NCBI GenBank assembly: GCA_018398585.1
Contig: JAGTTD010000007.1
Span: 6,207,320-6,271,319 of the forward strand
DNA length: 64,000 nucleotides
DNA from: Simmondsia chinensis
Lineage: Eukaryota; Streptophyta; Magnoliopsida; Caryophyllales; Simmondsiaceae
Direction of reading: 5' to 3'
Position numbers and translations under genes: made by a program. Positions within the stretch are counted from its first letter, which is position 1. Each line of letters opens with the position of its first letter. Positions 23,301 through 32,792 of this stretch are shown here, one piece after another. The notes beneath the pieces are model-generated. The model ran no database searches. It was not told the DNA's origin and saw only the letters and a list, made by a program, of their open reading frames with translations.

Positions 23301-24456
23301 CGTTCATTATCTCTCCATCTAAAACCAACTTGATGCCGATGATCCTATCACTAATCCTAGTTACTCCCACTACTAGGTCGCTATCTACAATAATACCCAC
23401 TCCATTCCTCCCTCTGGCTTTCCCAGCCTAAACCTTGGTGGTACATCATAATTAGACCAGCCCAACAACAAAATAAATGCAAATTATTATAATGTAATAG
23501 CAGAGTTATGTACACCGTTGGTTCGTGATGTTTTTTAAATTTGTTCAAATTGGTCCCTCGTCTTTCCTTTTGTTTAATTTTATGTTTACAACTTTGTTCA
23601 AATTAGTCAATTGTCTTTTTTTTTATTCAAAATGGTTCGTAATATTCTATTTTATCATAAAATTGGTCCATGACATGGTGACCAAAATTAGGCAAAACTT
23701 AAAAGTTAAGGTACCGATTTTGTCATAAAATATAATATTATGAACAATTTTAAACAAAAGAAAAAATGAGGGACTAATTTGAACAAAGTTACAAACATTA
23801 AACACAATTTTGAACAAACAACAAATAAAGGAATAATTCGAACAAAGTTACAAACAATAAGCAGAATTTTGAAAAAACCAGAAGAAAGATAACTTGATCA
23901 AAATTAAGAACATATCTACTACAATAGCATCAAGAGGAGGAATCTTAACCTTGTAAGAAATGGTACCAGCAAGGGCATCAAGATCCTCAACCAACTTCCC
24001 CATCCTAATCTCATTCCACGGATTCCTATACTGCTCTCTCAATACATAATCACTCGAAAACTTATACTCCACACTCGTTCGACTCTTTGCTGGCGTTTTC
24101 TCCACCAACCCCTCGGCCTCCGCCACCGCCACGGGCTCCTCGAAAATGGTGGATCTCGCTTCCCACAACGCGTTCGTCACCGGCGAATGGTACATCCCCG
24201 GCCACAAACTGATCGGTTTTCGAATCGAAGAGCTCGCATCGATTGACCTAGAATTGCAATTGGGGTCAATTGGGCCCGATTCGGGTGTTGAAAAGGGTCG
24301 AATTTGTGGGATTTGAGATGAAAGATGATCGAATTTGATATTCCAAGCATGGTGATGAGGAGAGAGAAGGGAAGAGAGGAGATTATGGAGGGACGAGATT
24401 TGGTGGGGTTTGCAAATGGAGGAGAGAGAAGTGAGAGGGAACCTATGGGTTTTCAT
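14320..24456 (-). CDS. Organellar double-hotdog acyl-CoA thioesterase (ACOT9/ACOT10-type), complete
   Basis: Five exons on the minus strand, all with GT-AG borders and correct phase: 24456-23950, 20951-20774, 17293-16824, 15824-15696 and 14472-14320 (TGA at 14322-14320), 478 residues in all. The family hydrolyses acyl-CoA to free fatty acid and CoA. Residues 1-60 are rich in Ser, Leu, His and Arg, as in a mitochondrial or plastid transit peptide. The first hotdog region includes [19 protein letters not shown] and [17 protein letters not shown]; a charged, probably coiled linker (about 268-305) follows; the second hotdog holds [19 protein letters not shown] (342-360) and [12 protein letters not shown]. 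Introns of 3.0 and 3.5 kb are filled with LINE pieces; intron 3 holds a MITE and a decayed copy of the exon 3 end. The ATG at 24456 starts the only suitable N-terminus. No stop or frameshift was found. Confidence 0.9.
16061..16213. mobile_element. MITE with ~40-bp terminal inverted repeats
   Basis: AAATTTAGG at the left and CCTAAATTT at the right start inverted repeats that stay alignable for about 40 bases, including TGTTATTG and GGCAAAA words. Length is 153 bp. It sits in intron 3 of the thioesterase gene; related remnants occur near 8415 and 13400. A target duplication longer than 2-3 bases is not visible. Confidence 0.65.
16635..16750 (-). pseudogene. Decayed duplicate of the 3' end of thioesterase exon 3
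   Basis: This intronic stretch aligns with 16811-16925, the exon 3 end and its splice donor, at an offset of about 175 bases. Read on the minus strand it still suggests ...[20 protein letters not shown], compared with [21 protein letters not shown] in the true exon, with a stop and lost donor. It therefore looks like a partial tandem exon duplication now embedded in the intron, just downstream of the real exon. Confidence 0.75.
17571..18422 (+). mobile_element. 5'-truncated RTE LINE in thioesterase intron 2
   Basis: Flanked by a perfect 14-bp target duplication, AGGGCAGTTTTGCC at 17557-17570 and 18423-18436. The open frame 17622-18005 encodes the C-terminal part of the RTE polyprotein ([52 protein letters not shown]). 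Then follow the 3' UTR with TTATCTTTATC repeats and the tail ending in GTTGTTGTTG. Inserted antisense to the host gene. The perfect duplication and intact frame mark it as one of the youngest insertions here. Confidence 0.85.
18511..18800 (-). mobile_element. Possible L1-type LINE 3' remnant
   Basis: On the minus strand a stretch ending TTCTTTTCTATAAAAAAAAA resembles the poly(A) end at 20296-20460 (TTTCTTTTCTTACAAAAAAA). Upstream translation is interrupted by stops and gives only weak L1-like similarity. Located in thioesterase intron 2. Confidence 0.3.
19625..19757 (+). mobile_element. RTE LINE 3' tail fragment
   Basis: Contains the shared 3' UTR words TTGGTCCTCAGATATAGCC, AAGGCTGCGTACCCC, AAAGACCCTGCATTGGCGGG and CTTTGGGGCATTGGGTTTG, ending in a TTG-type tail. 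No target duplication could be fixed. It lies in thioesterase intron 2. Confidence 0.65.
20296..20460 (-). mobile_element. Possible L1-type LINE 3' remnant with poly(A)
   Basis: The minus strand ends in CTTTTCTTACAAAAAAAAAA next to a (TA)n run at 20277-20295. The sequence is similar to that at 18511 and suggests the same family. Coding similarity is too weak to be sure. Confidence 0.35.
21335..23460 (-). mobile_element. RTE LINE fragment (endonuclease and reverse transcriptase, broken) in thioesterase intron 1
   Basis: On the minus strand, in the same direction as the host gene, translated blocks follow the RTE order: endonuclease region near 23290-23085 ([20 protein letters not shown]), linker near 23057-22552 ([21 protein letters not shown]), RT near 22363-21300 ([72 protein letters not shown]). 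Stops and frameshifts break it into at least seven pieces. Compared with the copy at 41573-45921 it lacks the 5' UTR and everything after the RT domain, including the 3' tail, so it is truncated at both ends. Confidence 0.85.
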
Positions 24457-24539
24457 GGGTCAGAGCGGTGGTTTTGGAGGGGGAAGTTTTGAGTTGGAGT
24501 GGGGAGTGAGATGCAAGAATGCTATGTTTCAAAGTGTAA

Positions 24540-25370
24540 GATCCTTAATTATGACAAATTATAGGAACGCTCTAATTATAATAACATCAGTATTTATTAT
24601 CTATTCAGTCATATTGTTGATCAAATTTATTATTGAAATGATAGTCAAAATGTTCCCAGTCTCTATGAGATTGGACATTTGCTCTTTTCCCTTATTTTCG
24701 AACCTGCCATATGCACCAACTCTTATTTCGATAATATTAGCTCTACAATAATTAGAATGTGTGATTGCCTGTCTTTTAGTTGGCTTTCCTCTTCAATTTT
24801 CAAAGATGTCCCACAAGTTCTTCTAAAGACATATCCTTTTTTCTTATGCATGGCTTATAATATTTCTAGGAATGAGGGAGTTTTTTTTATAAGTACATAA
24901 GCTTGGGTAATTTCAATAATCTTCAAATCTTTTGACAGTACAGTGGTTACTATATTTACATACTTGTGTACTTGGTCAATGATTGGTTTGTCATCAAAAC
25001 TTTAAACTCTAACCAATTACTAACAACATATTTCTAGTACCGACATCGTTACTCCCATATTACTTTTGAAGTATGTCTTAGATTTTCTTCACCGTGTCCA
25101 TTTTGACATAGATATCGATTAATGTGTCACTCCAATAATATAGTAAGGTTCTTCTATAGGTCTTATTATCCGTAGTAAATTTTTCTTCAGAAGTAGCCTT
25201 AGCATTTTCATCTTCAAGAATTTTTCTTTTCATAAAGAACATAGTCAACATTGATTAGTCCTAAGTAAAACTGTAGCTTTTGTGACATAGTTTATAAATT
25301 TTCCCATTTAACGGTTCAACATTAGACATGTCAAGAAGCTGAATGTTTGGTGTCATGATTGATTAATAAA
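24540..25370 (-). pseudogene. Decayed Copia gag next to the thioesterase 5' end
   Basis: Minus-strand translation in changing frames starts with MTPNIQLLDMSNVEPLNGKI at about 25358 and continues through LINVDYVL and NDVGTRNMLLVIG to EELVGHL-like and EEESQLKDRQSH-like blocks near 24760. This is the order of a Copia GAG (UBN2-type) domain. Many stops and frameshifts are present. The piece ends within about 100 bases of the thioesterase start codon and has the same orientation. Confidence 0.65.
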
Positions 25371-25395
25371 TCGTGGTTTAGATTGTTAGAAATAT

Positions 25396-25535
25396 GAATG
25401 AAGAATCAAGCACAACAATGAAGAAAAGCAGTAAGAGAGATCTTACAAAATGATAATACAGCATTTAAATGAATAATCAAGCACATCAATCAAGAGAAGC
25501 GGTAAGAGAGGTCTTACAAAGCTATAATATCATGT
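25396..25535. repeat. Imperfect ~75-bp tandem duplication at the Copia leader
   Basis: Two neighbouring stretches share ATGAA(G/T)AATCAAGCACA, GTAAGAGAG(A/G)TCTTACAAA and AATATCATG-like words. The second ends in a degenerate primer-binding-site word (minus-strand TGATATTATAGC). It marks the junction of the Copia leader with the LTR to its right. Confidence 0.5.
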
Positions 25536-27100
25536 TGTGGTAAAGACAATTGTTCTAAAAGATGATTTCATCGCTCCTTCGGTGTACACAGTGTAACCGG
25601 CAGCCGCCCTCCAAGATTAACGCGATCCAAACTCTTAATGTGCACTATTAATTGTCAGTTAGGAGCGCCTCTTGAACTTTGCCCAAAAGGAATTGGAATA
25701 TTTGAGTAGTTGAAGGAGTGAGAGAGGAAAAAGATACTCGGATTTTTGGATAGTCTTGAAGAATGGCTGGAATAGGCTTTATAATAGAATGGAAGGTGAT
25801 TGTTGGAAGGGTTGCAAAGGGTCCAACAGTCACCTAATTCACTTATATCGGTTGGGAAAATCATCAACAATTGAAGGTCCAAAGAGCAATGTAAGGGGAG
25901 GTGAATTAGGTTCTTTAGGAATAGATGAAAAATTAAATTTATGAACTTAAAATTAATTCAAAGATAGACAATAAATATGGAATGACAAAGATAAATGCAA
26001 GAATAAAAGCAATGCACAAAGATTTTTATAGTGGTTCACTTCCAAACCGGAAGCTAGTCCACTTCTCAAATGACTACTCTTTGTGACCTGAGCCTTTAAC
26101 TAAGTTTGATGATCCTTTTTAAAATCAGGCTCAGGATCCAACCTTTACAACCGATCTTTTTGTACGTAGGCTCAAGACTCAACCATTACAAACAATCCTT
26201 TTTGTAACTGTAGGGCTAGGATCTAACCTTTACAATGAGTAATAGAAATAAAGCGATAAAGAATTAAAGCAATGGGACTTTTCGCTCCTTCAAAGTGAAT
26301 TGAAAATTGATTAAGCTTAGCCAAAGCTAAGGATATGCCAAATAAGCTCAATAATCAACAATAAGAGAATAAGTGATGCTCAAATAAAAACTTTAAACAA
26401 AACTTAAAATCAAACCGTCAAAGCATAAGAATGTAAGAGAAATTTTATCAAAGAATGCTTAGAGAGCGTTGGATGATTTGAACCAAAGCATTCAAGCCCT
26501 ATTTATAGGCAAATGAGGGCAAAGAGGACTTTCAAAAGGTTGGAAAAAAGATTAGGAAAAAAATTGAGTCAAAAGTAGCCGTTTTGAGCTTTTTCTAATC
26601 TGTGTATCAACATACAGACCAGTGTGTTGACACACAGTAGCTCCCGGTGGCTACTGTAAGCTTGTGTTTTGATATATACATTCTGTGTGTCGACACTCAA
26701 GACACCTGGGTGGATTTGCACGTTTTTGATCAATTAGCTTAATTAATGGGATAATTTTACCATATTAACTAAGTTAATTAATTGATTAATTGAAGGCCAT
26801 ATTAGCTCAAACTTTTGAATTAATTTCCCATTTTACTTTGATCGTAAGGATAATTGATTGCATAAATCAAGCTAAATCATCACCCATTTAAATTTTATCT
26901 TAATTGATTTGATCATGCTTTTCTTTTTTAAATACCAATCTTGAAAAATATTTTAATTTAATTTAATTTTGACTTGAATATTTTTTAAATAAAATTTAAA
27001 AATCAATTTTCAAAAATATTTCCAAAATATTTTTGTTAGAGCATCACATATCAATATTGAGACTTTGACTCAATTAATATATTCCGATCCTAAGTCCTAG
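25536..27100 (-). mobile_element. Probable 5' LTR of the decayed minus-strand Copia element
   Basis: It follows the degenerate primer binding site near 25523-25540 and carries a minus-strand TATAAATA box at 26500-26507. To the right of the box, where U3 should be, it has TGTGTTGACACA and TGTGTGTCGACAC words. Between 26128 and 26235 a ~50-bp motif beginning GGCTCAGGATCCAACC is repeated three times imperfectly. The right boundary is uncertain and no second LTR was found in the window. Confidence 0.45.
26500..26507 (-). promoter_or_regulatory. TATA box in the Copia LTR
   Basis: Minus-strand TATAAATA inside GCCTATAAATAGGG, a strong plant TATA context. It is upstream of, and in the same direction as, the thioesterase gene whose start codon lies 2.04 kb away. 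Confidence 0.5.
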
Positions 27101-27649
27101 ACAATAAAAATAAATAACGTTAAGGCGCTTGGATTAGGATCATTTTCTCTTCAATTTGGATGAATCTTCTCTTCAACTTTGATCTTTTTTCCTTTTGATT
27201 CATCATCTTAGAAAGCTTCGTATCAACATGATTAACTTTGATTTTCCTAAATTTCTTATGAATCACTTAGAAACAAGATTAGAACAATTTAAATACTATG
27301 ACTCACTCAATGATTATTATCATCAAATTTTCAATATAAATGATTTTAGGGCCAACAACAGTAAATGGGGCTTTGGGAAGGATTATGAGGAACTTCGGAA
27401 AGAGACAAAATTGAACATGTTTTTTCAGCTTTTTTTTTTGAGGAATAAAGTGACCATTAGAAAAAAGGGCACTCACATCCGAATACGACGTGTTGCGGCG
27501 GGTAGGCAAACGGCACATGCATGTGGTTCTCATCTGCCTCTTTATCCTTGACTTATTTCAAGATGTTAGCAAGAGCCCCTTTACTTAAAGTGAAATCCTC
27601 TTAGAAAATTTTTCCTATGTGAGATAAGCCCCCCAAAACAAATTAGTTT

Positions 27650-28073
27650 TAAGAGACAGTCACTTCGTTTATGTCATTTTCCAACACTTTCAAACGGGGC
27701 GATTGGAGTGGAGTGTTTGGAGTTCATTTCCTTCAATAGGAAGATTGCTTTCTCCTTGAAGGTGTAAGAAGACCAAGTACATACAGAGTTCTGAACTTCA
27801 ATGTATGATTTTCTCACTCTTTCTCAACAACCATAGCTCCATTGAGCTACCTGGGGTTTGAATACTCGAATTTTCATGTGGAATTGTACAATAACTGTGC
27901 TAATATTAACTATGGATTGCCCCTATGGCTTGATTGTCCTTTGACTGATATTAAGCTGGAAGTCCTTTCATGTCTATCCTTTTTTTATCGAGAAGATTGT
28001 ATGCTGGAATATTAGAAGAATAAGCCCACCTAGAGCTAGCAAAGAACTAAAAGTTATTACCAGATCTTTTAAG
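27650..28073 (+). mobile_element. L1 LINE 5' part (start of ORF2 endonuclease)
   Basis: The frame from 27993 reads KIVCWNIRRISPPRASKELK, which matches the start of the endonuclease domain of plant L1 ORF2 (KIxxWNIRG...). It ends at about 28073, where a GGGTGTGTTTGGTTC word suggests a MITE end or other insertion. The stretch to its left probably holds the leader or ORF1 end, without clear similarity. The matching 3' end may be the L1 piece at 31310-31890. Confidence 0.5.
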
Positions 28074-28329
28074 GGTGTGTTTGGTTCATATGTTTTTAAC
28101 TTATCTTTTTTTAGCTTATCTTTTTTAATAAGGTGAGACATAACTTGTGGTGTGTGGTTATGTAATGCAAAAAAACATTGTTTCCAATAATAGATTGTTG
28201 ATTAGATATGCAAAACACCCCATGTGTACAAAATTACTCAAAAGGACATAACCATATAAAATAAGCAAAAAGAACTAGTTTTGTCTTATTTTGAAACATA
28301 ATGTGACATTTTGCAAATAAAATTATTAG

Positions 28330-28790
28330 TATTGGAAAAATCCACAAATTGAACATAAGCGAAAGCGAAAAATTGAACAAAATTAACGAAACAACAAACA
28401 AAATCAATGAAAGAACACAGGAGATTTTTACTTGAAACCCTCTTTCAATTAGAGAGAAAAACCACAATCCAATCAAGCGTCAAATTCTCTATTGAATTTT
28501 GGAATTACAATATCTAATTGAACCTAAAACCCAATACTCCCAAGTCCCCAACTCTCTCATAATTAACCAAGCTTTCTAAGTCTTTTTATATAGAGTAACC
28601 TACCCATACTCATAATGAAATCAAACTAAAATTAAAAAAATAATTATAGATCAAATTTTGTCGAATCTTATCTTCTAAAACTTATCCAAAACATCAAACA
28701 AGCATATCTTACTAATATTTCTTTTTTCTTTTATTTTGACTTCACAAGATAAAATATGACTAAACAATAAAATATGGGTTGGACCCAACA
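28330..28790 (-). repeat. 3' LTR of the Tork element
   Basis: 461 bp, bordered on its outer side by ATTAG and on the inner side by the polypurine tract. It aligns along its full length with the LTR at 30854-31288. Confidence 0.88.
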
Positions 28791-29034
28791 ATTCTCCCCC
28801 CTCCAACCCATATTTTAAAAAAAAATTCCCCAACACATTAGCGCAAAATCGACGTTGCTTCGGCATCGGCAAATCGAACCTTTTTGGAATATGAGCTTTT
28901 AATCATTGTCTTTCACCAAATCATTTTCTTCAAGCACATATAAATTCTTCGAATTCTTGTTTGCTTTCATCACAACCAATTGCCCTTTCATGACTATCAT
29001 TCTCCCACCGCGAGTGGAGTAGCCATAACCCAAC

Positions 29035-30816
29035 TCATCAAGCCTTCCTAATTTTTTCAGAGTCATGGTACATATCTAACTTTGGACAACGTCCTCAACT
29101 TGCCATTATGCATCTTAATCCGAACGCTTCCGACACCGGCAATCTTGACCTCTTCATCGTTGGCTAACATCACTGTCTCATCACATTCCTCTTAAGAAGC
29201 AAACATCTCCCTCTTTGTCCATACATAATGAGAACATCCTAAATTAAGTATCCATAAATCTTCACTCGTCTTTCTATCCTAAACTAATACAACGTGATCA
29301 CCATCATCGAAGACTACATTGGTGGAGATATCGACTTTCTCCCCCTTTCTTGTCTTCCCCTTCTCACGGGTCTTCTTAAACTCTTCTAGGTATGTTTTTA
29401 GTTTCTTGCAAAACACTTGAATATGACCCATCTTATGACAGTAATAACATTCTTTGGTACTATAAACGTTTCGAGGTCTAGAATTTGACCTAGAATAATC
29501 TCCACTGCCATGTCTACAGCTTTAAACCCTCCCCCTATCGAATCTCGCCACCAAAGCGGCTCCTTCATCATTTATAATCCTATCTCCTTTCACCAATTTT
29601 TTATTTTCTAACAAAACTGTCATAGTTTCATCTAAGCTTAAGGTCGTTTTTCCCACTAAAAATATTGTCATGACTGTCTCATAAGATTTAGGGAAAGAAG
29701 CCAACAAAATTAATGATTTACGTATAGAAGCCAACAAAATTAACACTTTATCTTCCTCCTTAAAATTGTCATCCAAAATAGCCAATTAAGAGATCAATCT
29801 ATTAAAAGTATTTAGATGATCCCTCAAATTGCTTCCCTCTTCCATCCTCAATCGTTATAAATCCCTCTTCAAATCATGGTTATTAAAATCCCGATTCGGA
29901 TCTTAGAAGCTTACGATTCCATGATTCCACAATGGCTGACCGATTTAAATACTAATTAGAGTCTTAATTTTGTAGAATCTTACGATTTATTGATATTACA
30001 TTAGATTAACGGATAGGATTGTAATGCGATTTTACGATTCTACCTATCCGACCTTTATTCTACCAACATATACAAATAAAAAGTTAAAATTTTAAAAAAT
30101 AAGCATATATTATAGACGAACTTACTTTATTAGCTTGAAGTAAAAGAAAGTTAATGAAGCATTTGTATACTTTCAGGAAACTTAAATTAATTTTGTTTTA
30201 TGTTTTAACCTTCACATAAAGCTTGATTAGCAGCATACATCTCAAAAGCTCACACGATAAATATAGCATAAAATTTCACATTTACATTGCATGATAATAA
30301 TTTTATCATATTTGATTTTGTTTCTTATATATACCCATGTAAGTTGAATTCTTATTAATAATTTTTTAAATTATATAACTAATATTAATATTAAAAACAA
30401 TTATATTATACATTTAGAATAAACTTCAATTCGAGTCTATGATTTGGATTCTAAAAGCCCTTACCGATTCCAGATAGAATCCCGATTCTAACAACCTTCA
30501 AATACAAATTATTTGTGAGGGATTTCAATATATAAGATTTTTCCAATTTATCCCACAAAGATTTAGGCAATTTCTCATCTAGCATAGTGTATTTAACATC
30601 TAGGGCAAGAGCGAGACGAATAGTACTTATAGTTTTCATTTGTAATTCCTCCCAATCATCATCACTCATCTTCTTGGGCCTAAGTAGGATCTTGCGCAAT
30701 CCTTGTTGAACAAGGAGATCTTTTACCATAATCTGCCGCAAAGGAAAATTGTTCTTGCCCTCGAACAACTCAATCTCGAATTTCACACCTCCGAATAAAC
30801 TACCAATCTTCGACAT
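29035..30816 (-). pseudogene. Tork gag and start of pol, interrupted by a MITE
   Basis: The frame starts with MSKIGSLFGGVKFEIELFEG at 30816 and runs through LVQQGLRKIL, MSDDDWEELQMKTISTIRLA and KSLTNNLYLK, then meets the MITE at 30496. It resumes left of 29878 with KRDL and continues with AILDDNFKEEDKVLILLAS and GKTTLSLDETMTVLLENKKL. Further left come a CCHC-like knuckle region and a GAG-pre-integrase-like stretch (WILNLGCSHYVW, MHNGKLRTLSKVRYVP) before sequence similarity stops. This order is that of Tork/Tnt1-like Copia polyproteins. Stops occur after the RGRV block at 29522 and further on. Confidence 0.8.
29878..30496. mobile_element. MULE-like MITE (copy 2) inserted in Tork gag
   Basis: 619 bp, homologous along its length to 3464-4358 in opposite orientation. 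Ends GGTTATTAAAATCCCGATTC and (inverted) GGTTGTTAGAATCGGGATTC form ~20-bp terminal inverted repeats. The flanks TTCAAATCA and TTCAAATAC suggest a ~9-bp target duplication, as Mutator-like elements make. The gag frame continues across the insertion if it is skipped, which proves it is an insertion. Confidence 0.8.
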
Positions 30817-30853
30817 CTCTGGGCCTCAAGATCAAATATGCTTTGATACCACT

Positions 30854-31288
30854 TGTTGGAAAAATCCACAAATCAAACATGAGCGAAAGCGAAAAATCAA
30901 ACAAAATCAACAAAACAACACACGAGATCTTTACGTGAAAACCCTCTCTTAACTAGAGGGAAAAACCACAATTCAATCAAGAGTCAAACTCACTATTGAA
31001 TTTTTGAATTACAATCTCTAATTGAACCCAAAATCCAATACTCCCAAATCCTCAGTTGTTTCATAATTAACCAAGCTTTCTAACCTCTTTTATATAGAGT
31101 AATCTAACCATACTCATAATCAAATCAAATTAAAAATAAACAAATTAACTACAAATCAAATTCTATCTAATCTTCTAAATCTTATCCAAAACATCAAACA
31201 AGTATATCTTACTAATTTTGCCTTTTTTTTATTTTGACTTAACAAAATAAAATATTACTAAACAATAAAATATGGGTTAGATCCAACG
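30854..31288 (-). repeat. 5' LTR of the Tork element
   Basis: 435 bp; the terminal CA has changed to CG on the plus-strand right end (CCAACG before ATTAG). The inner end is two bases from the primer binding site. Confidence 0.88.
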
Positions 31289-31309
31289 ATTAGAAATCTT
31301 GCAAATAAA

Positions 31310-31890
31310 AACTAAAACTAAACCTATTTGTGGGTTGTTATGCTTCGTGGAAAATTAGGTGTAAGTGCTTGGATTGGTGGGGCTTCTCCTTTGCTAACCC
31401 GGGTTTCTTCGCTCGATGTTTGAGGCATGGATAACATTCAATCTGGGTAGAAAATTCTAGAAAATGATTTGGATCTTGCTTTTCTTCATTGTGGTCTGGG
31501 TAATATGGAATGTCAAGAATGCTGCAGTCTTTAGAGGTGATCCTTGGGATGAAGAGAGTGTATGATGCAACATTAGAATGCGCTAAGGTTTCTGGAATCG
31601 GGGCTTGGTGTGCTGACTTCCCGTATAGCCCTGAGGAGGAGGCTAGATGTATTGAATGTGTTACTACTTAGACAGGGTGAAGCTCCTTCTTCTAATCCTG
31701 GGTGTTCTTTATGGAAATGTCTTCTTTTGTTTTTGGTCTATGGTGTCTTTTTTTCTTTTTTTGGATCGGTGTGATTTTCTTTTCTTAGATTTCGAGGGCT
31801 ACATGGCTTTTGACACTTTGTTGTCTTGTATTTTGCTTGTCTGTATTGTATCACTTATGTACACTCAATTATCGGGAAAAAAAAATAAAA
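31310..31890 (+). mobile_element. L1 LINE 3' end with poly(A)
   Basis: Broken translation contains FVVWVIWNVKNAAVFRGDPW and a WDEESV-like stretch, the form of the C-terminal end of plant L1 ORF2 (zf-RVT region). A 3' UTR follows, ending CAATTATCGGGAAAAAAAAA at about 31886. Together with the endonuclease start at 27993 it may represent one L1 copy split by later insertions, although most of ORF2 is missing. Confidence 0.6.
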
Positions 31891-32194
31891 CTATGGTTCA
31901 TAAGAATACATAAAAATAACATTAAAAAAACAAAAAATCATATTATATGTTAGGAAAATATAATAAAACAAGTACTAATCAATTGATTTCAAGGTGTGTA
32001 GTGAACCACTTCCTTAAGACTTATTTCGGGCTTATCAAAATAGTCTCGGGGATCCAATGATAATCTTACACAAAGAGAGAATGAATATAGGAAGGATGAA
32101 TTTCCGAGATGAAAGAAGAAGAAAATAATATGAGTGATTTTTCAAGTGCCTTGAAACTTGATTTGGTGGGGTCTTATATAGACTTATATGTGCC

Positions 32195-32548
32195 TAGGCG
32201 TGGCCAACGGGCCGGGTCGGCCAAACATAACTGGCCGATGGGCCTGGGCCCCGCCAAACTAGCCGTTGCCCCAACGGCTCTTTTGAATGAGTCGTTTCCA
32301 ACGGCTCTAAATAATAAAAAAAAAATTATATTTTTTTTCTATAAATACTTAATCCTCTCTAACTCATTGCCTAGGCATGGCCAACGGGCCGAGTAGGCCA
32401 AACATAACTGGCCGATGGGCCTGGGCCCCGCCAAACTAGCCGTTGCCCCAACGGCTCTTTTGAATGAGTCGTTTCCAACGGCTCTAAATAATAAAAAAAA
32501 AATTATATATTTTTTTCTACAAATACTTAATCCTCCCCAACCCATTTC
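32195..32548 (+). repeat. Tandem duplication of the hAT 5' terminus (period 177 bp)
   Basis: The segment from TAGGCGTGGCC at 32195 recurs from TAGGCATGGCC at 32372 almost unchanged, including GGCCGATGGGCCTGGGCCC, CCAACGGCTCTTTTGAATGA and the A-run. It therefore has two outward-facing 5' inverted repeats in tandem. Confidence 0.9.
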
Positions 32549-32792
32549 CTCACCAAATCTTCAATCCTCTCTCGTCTCTCTATACATTCATCATCTCCCA
32601 TCTTCTTCAACTTTGCTAATTGCAAAATTGTGCTCTAAAGTTCGAAGTTCGTAAAGTGTTTGGCTGAAGTTCGAATTTCATTGTTCTCTCATTTCGGTAA
32701 TTTTAGTATCATAATTTTATTTGGTTCGCATTTTTAGTTATTTAATTTGCATTACTACTTACATTTTATAAATACTAATCACTTATACTAAT

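Larger units (their letters stand above)
28330..31288 (-). mobile_element. Non-autonomous Tork-type Copia element, complete with LTRs and target duplication
   Basis: Two LTRs in direct orientation, 28330-28790 and 30854-31288, have minus-strand ends TGTTGGGTCCAACCC and TTTTTCCAACA. A 5-bp target duplication ATTAG occurs at 28325-28329 and 31289-31293. The primer binding site TGGTATCAAAGC lies at 30851-30840 and the polypurine tract GGAGGGGGGAGAA at 28805-28793. The internal part has gag and the start of pol only: no integrase core, reverse transcriptase or RNase H. Its length is 2959 bp, including a 619-bp MITE inserted in gag. The LTRs differ by many substitutions and small indels, so it is not recent. 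Confidence 0.9.

Noticed and set aside
32109..32654. Open frames at the hAT 5' end repeated in two places
   Set aside because: They repeat because the 177-bp terminus is duplicated; the transposase frame starts later, at 32793.
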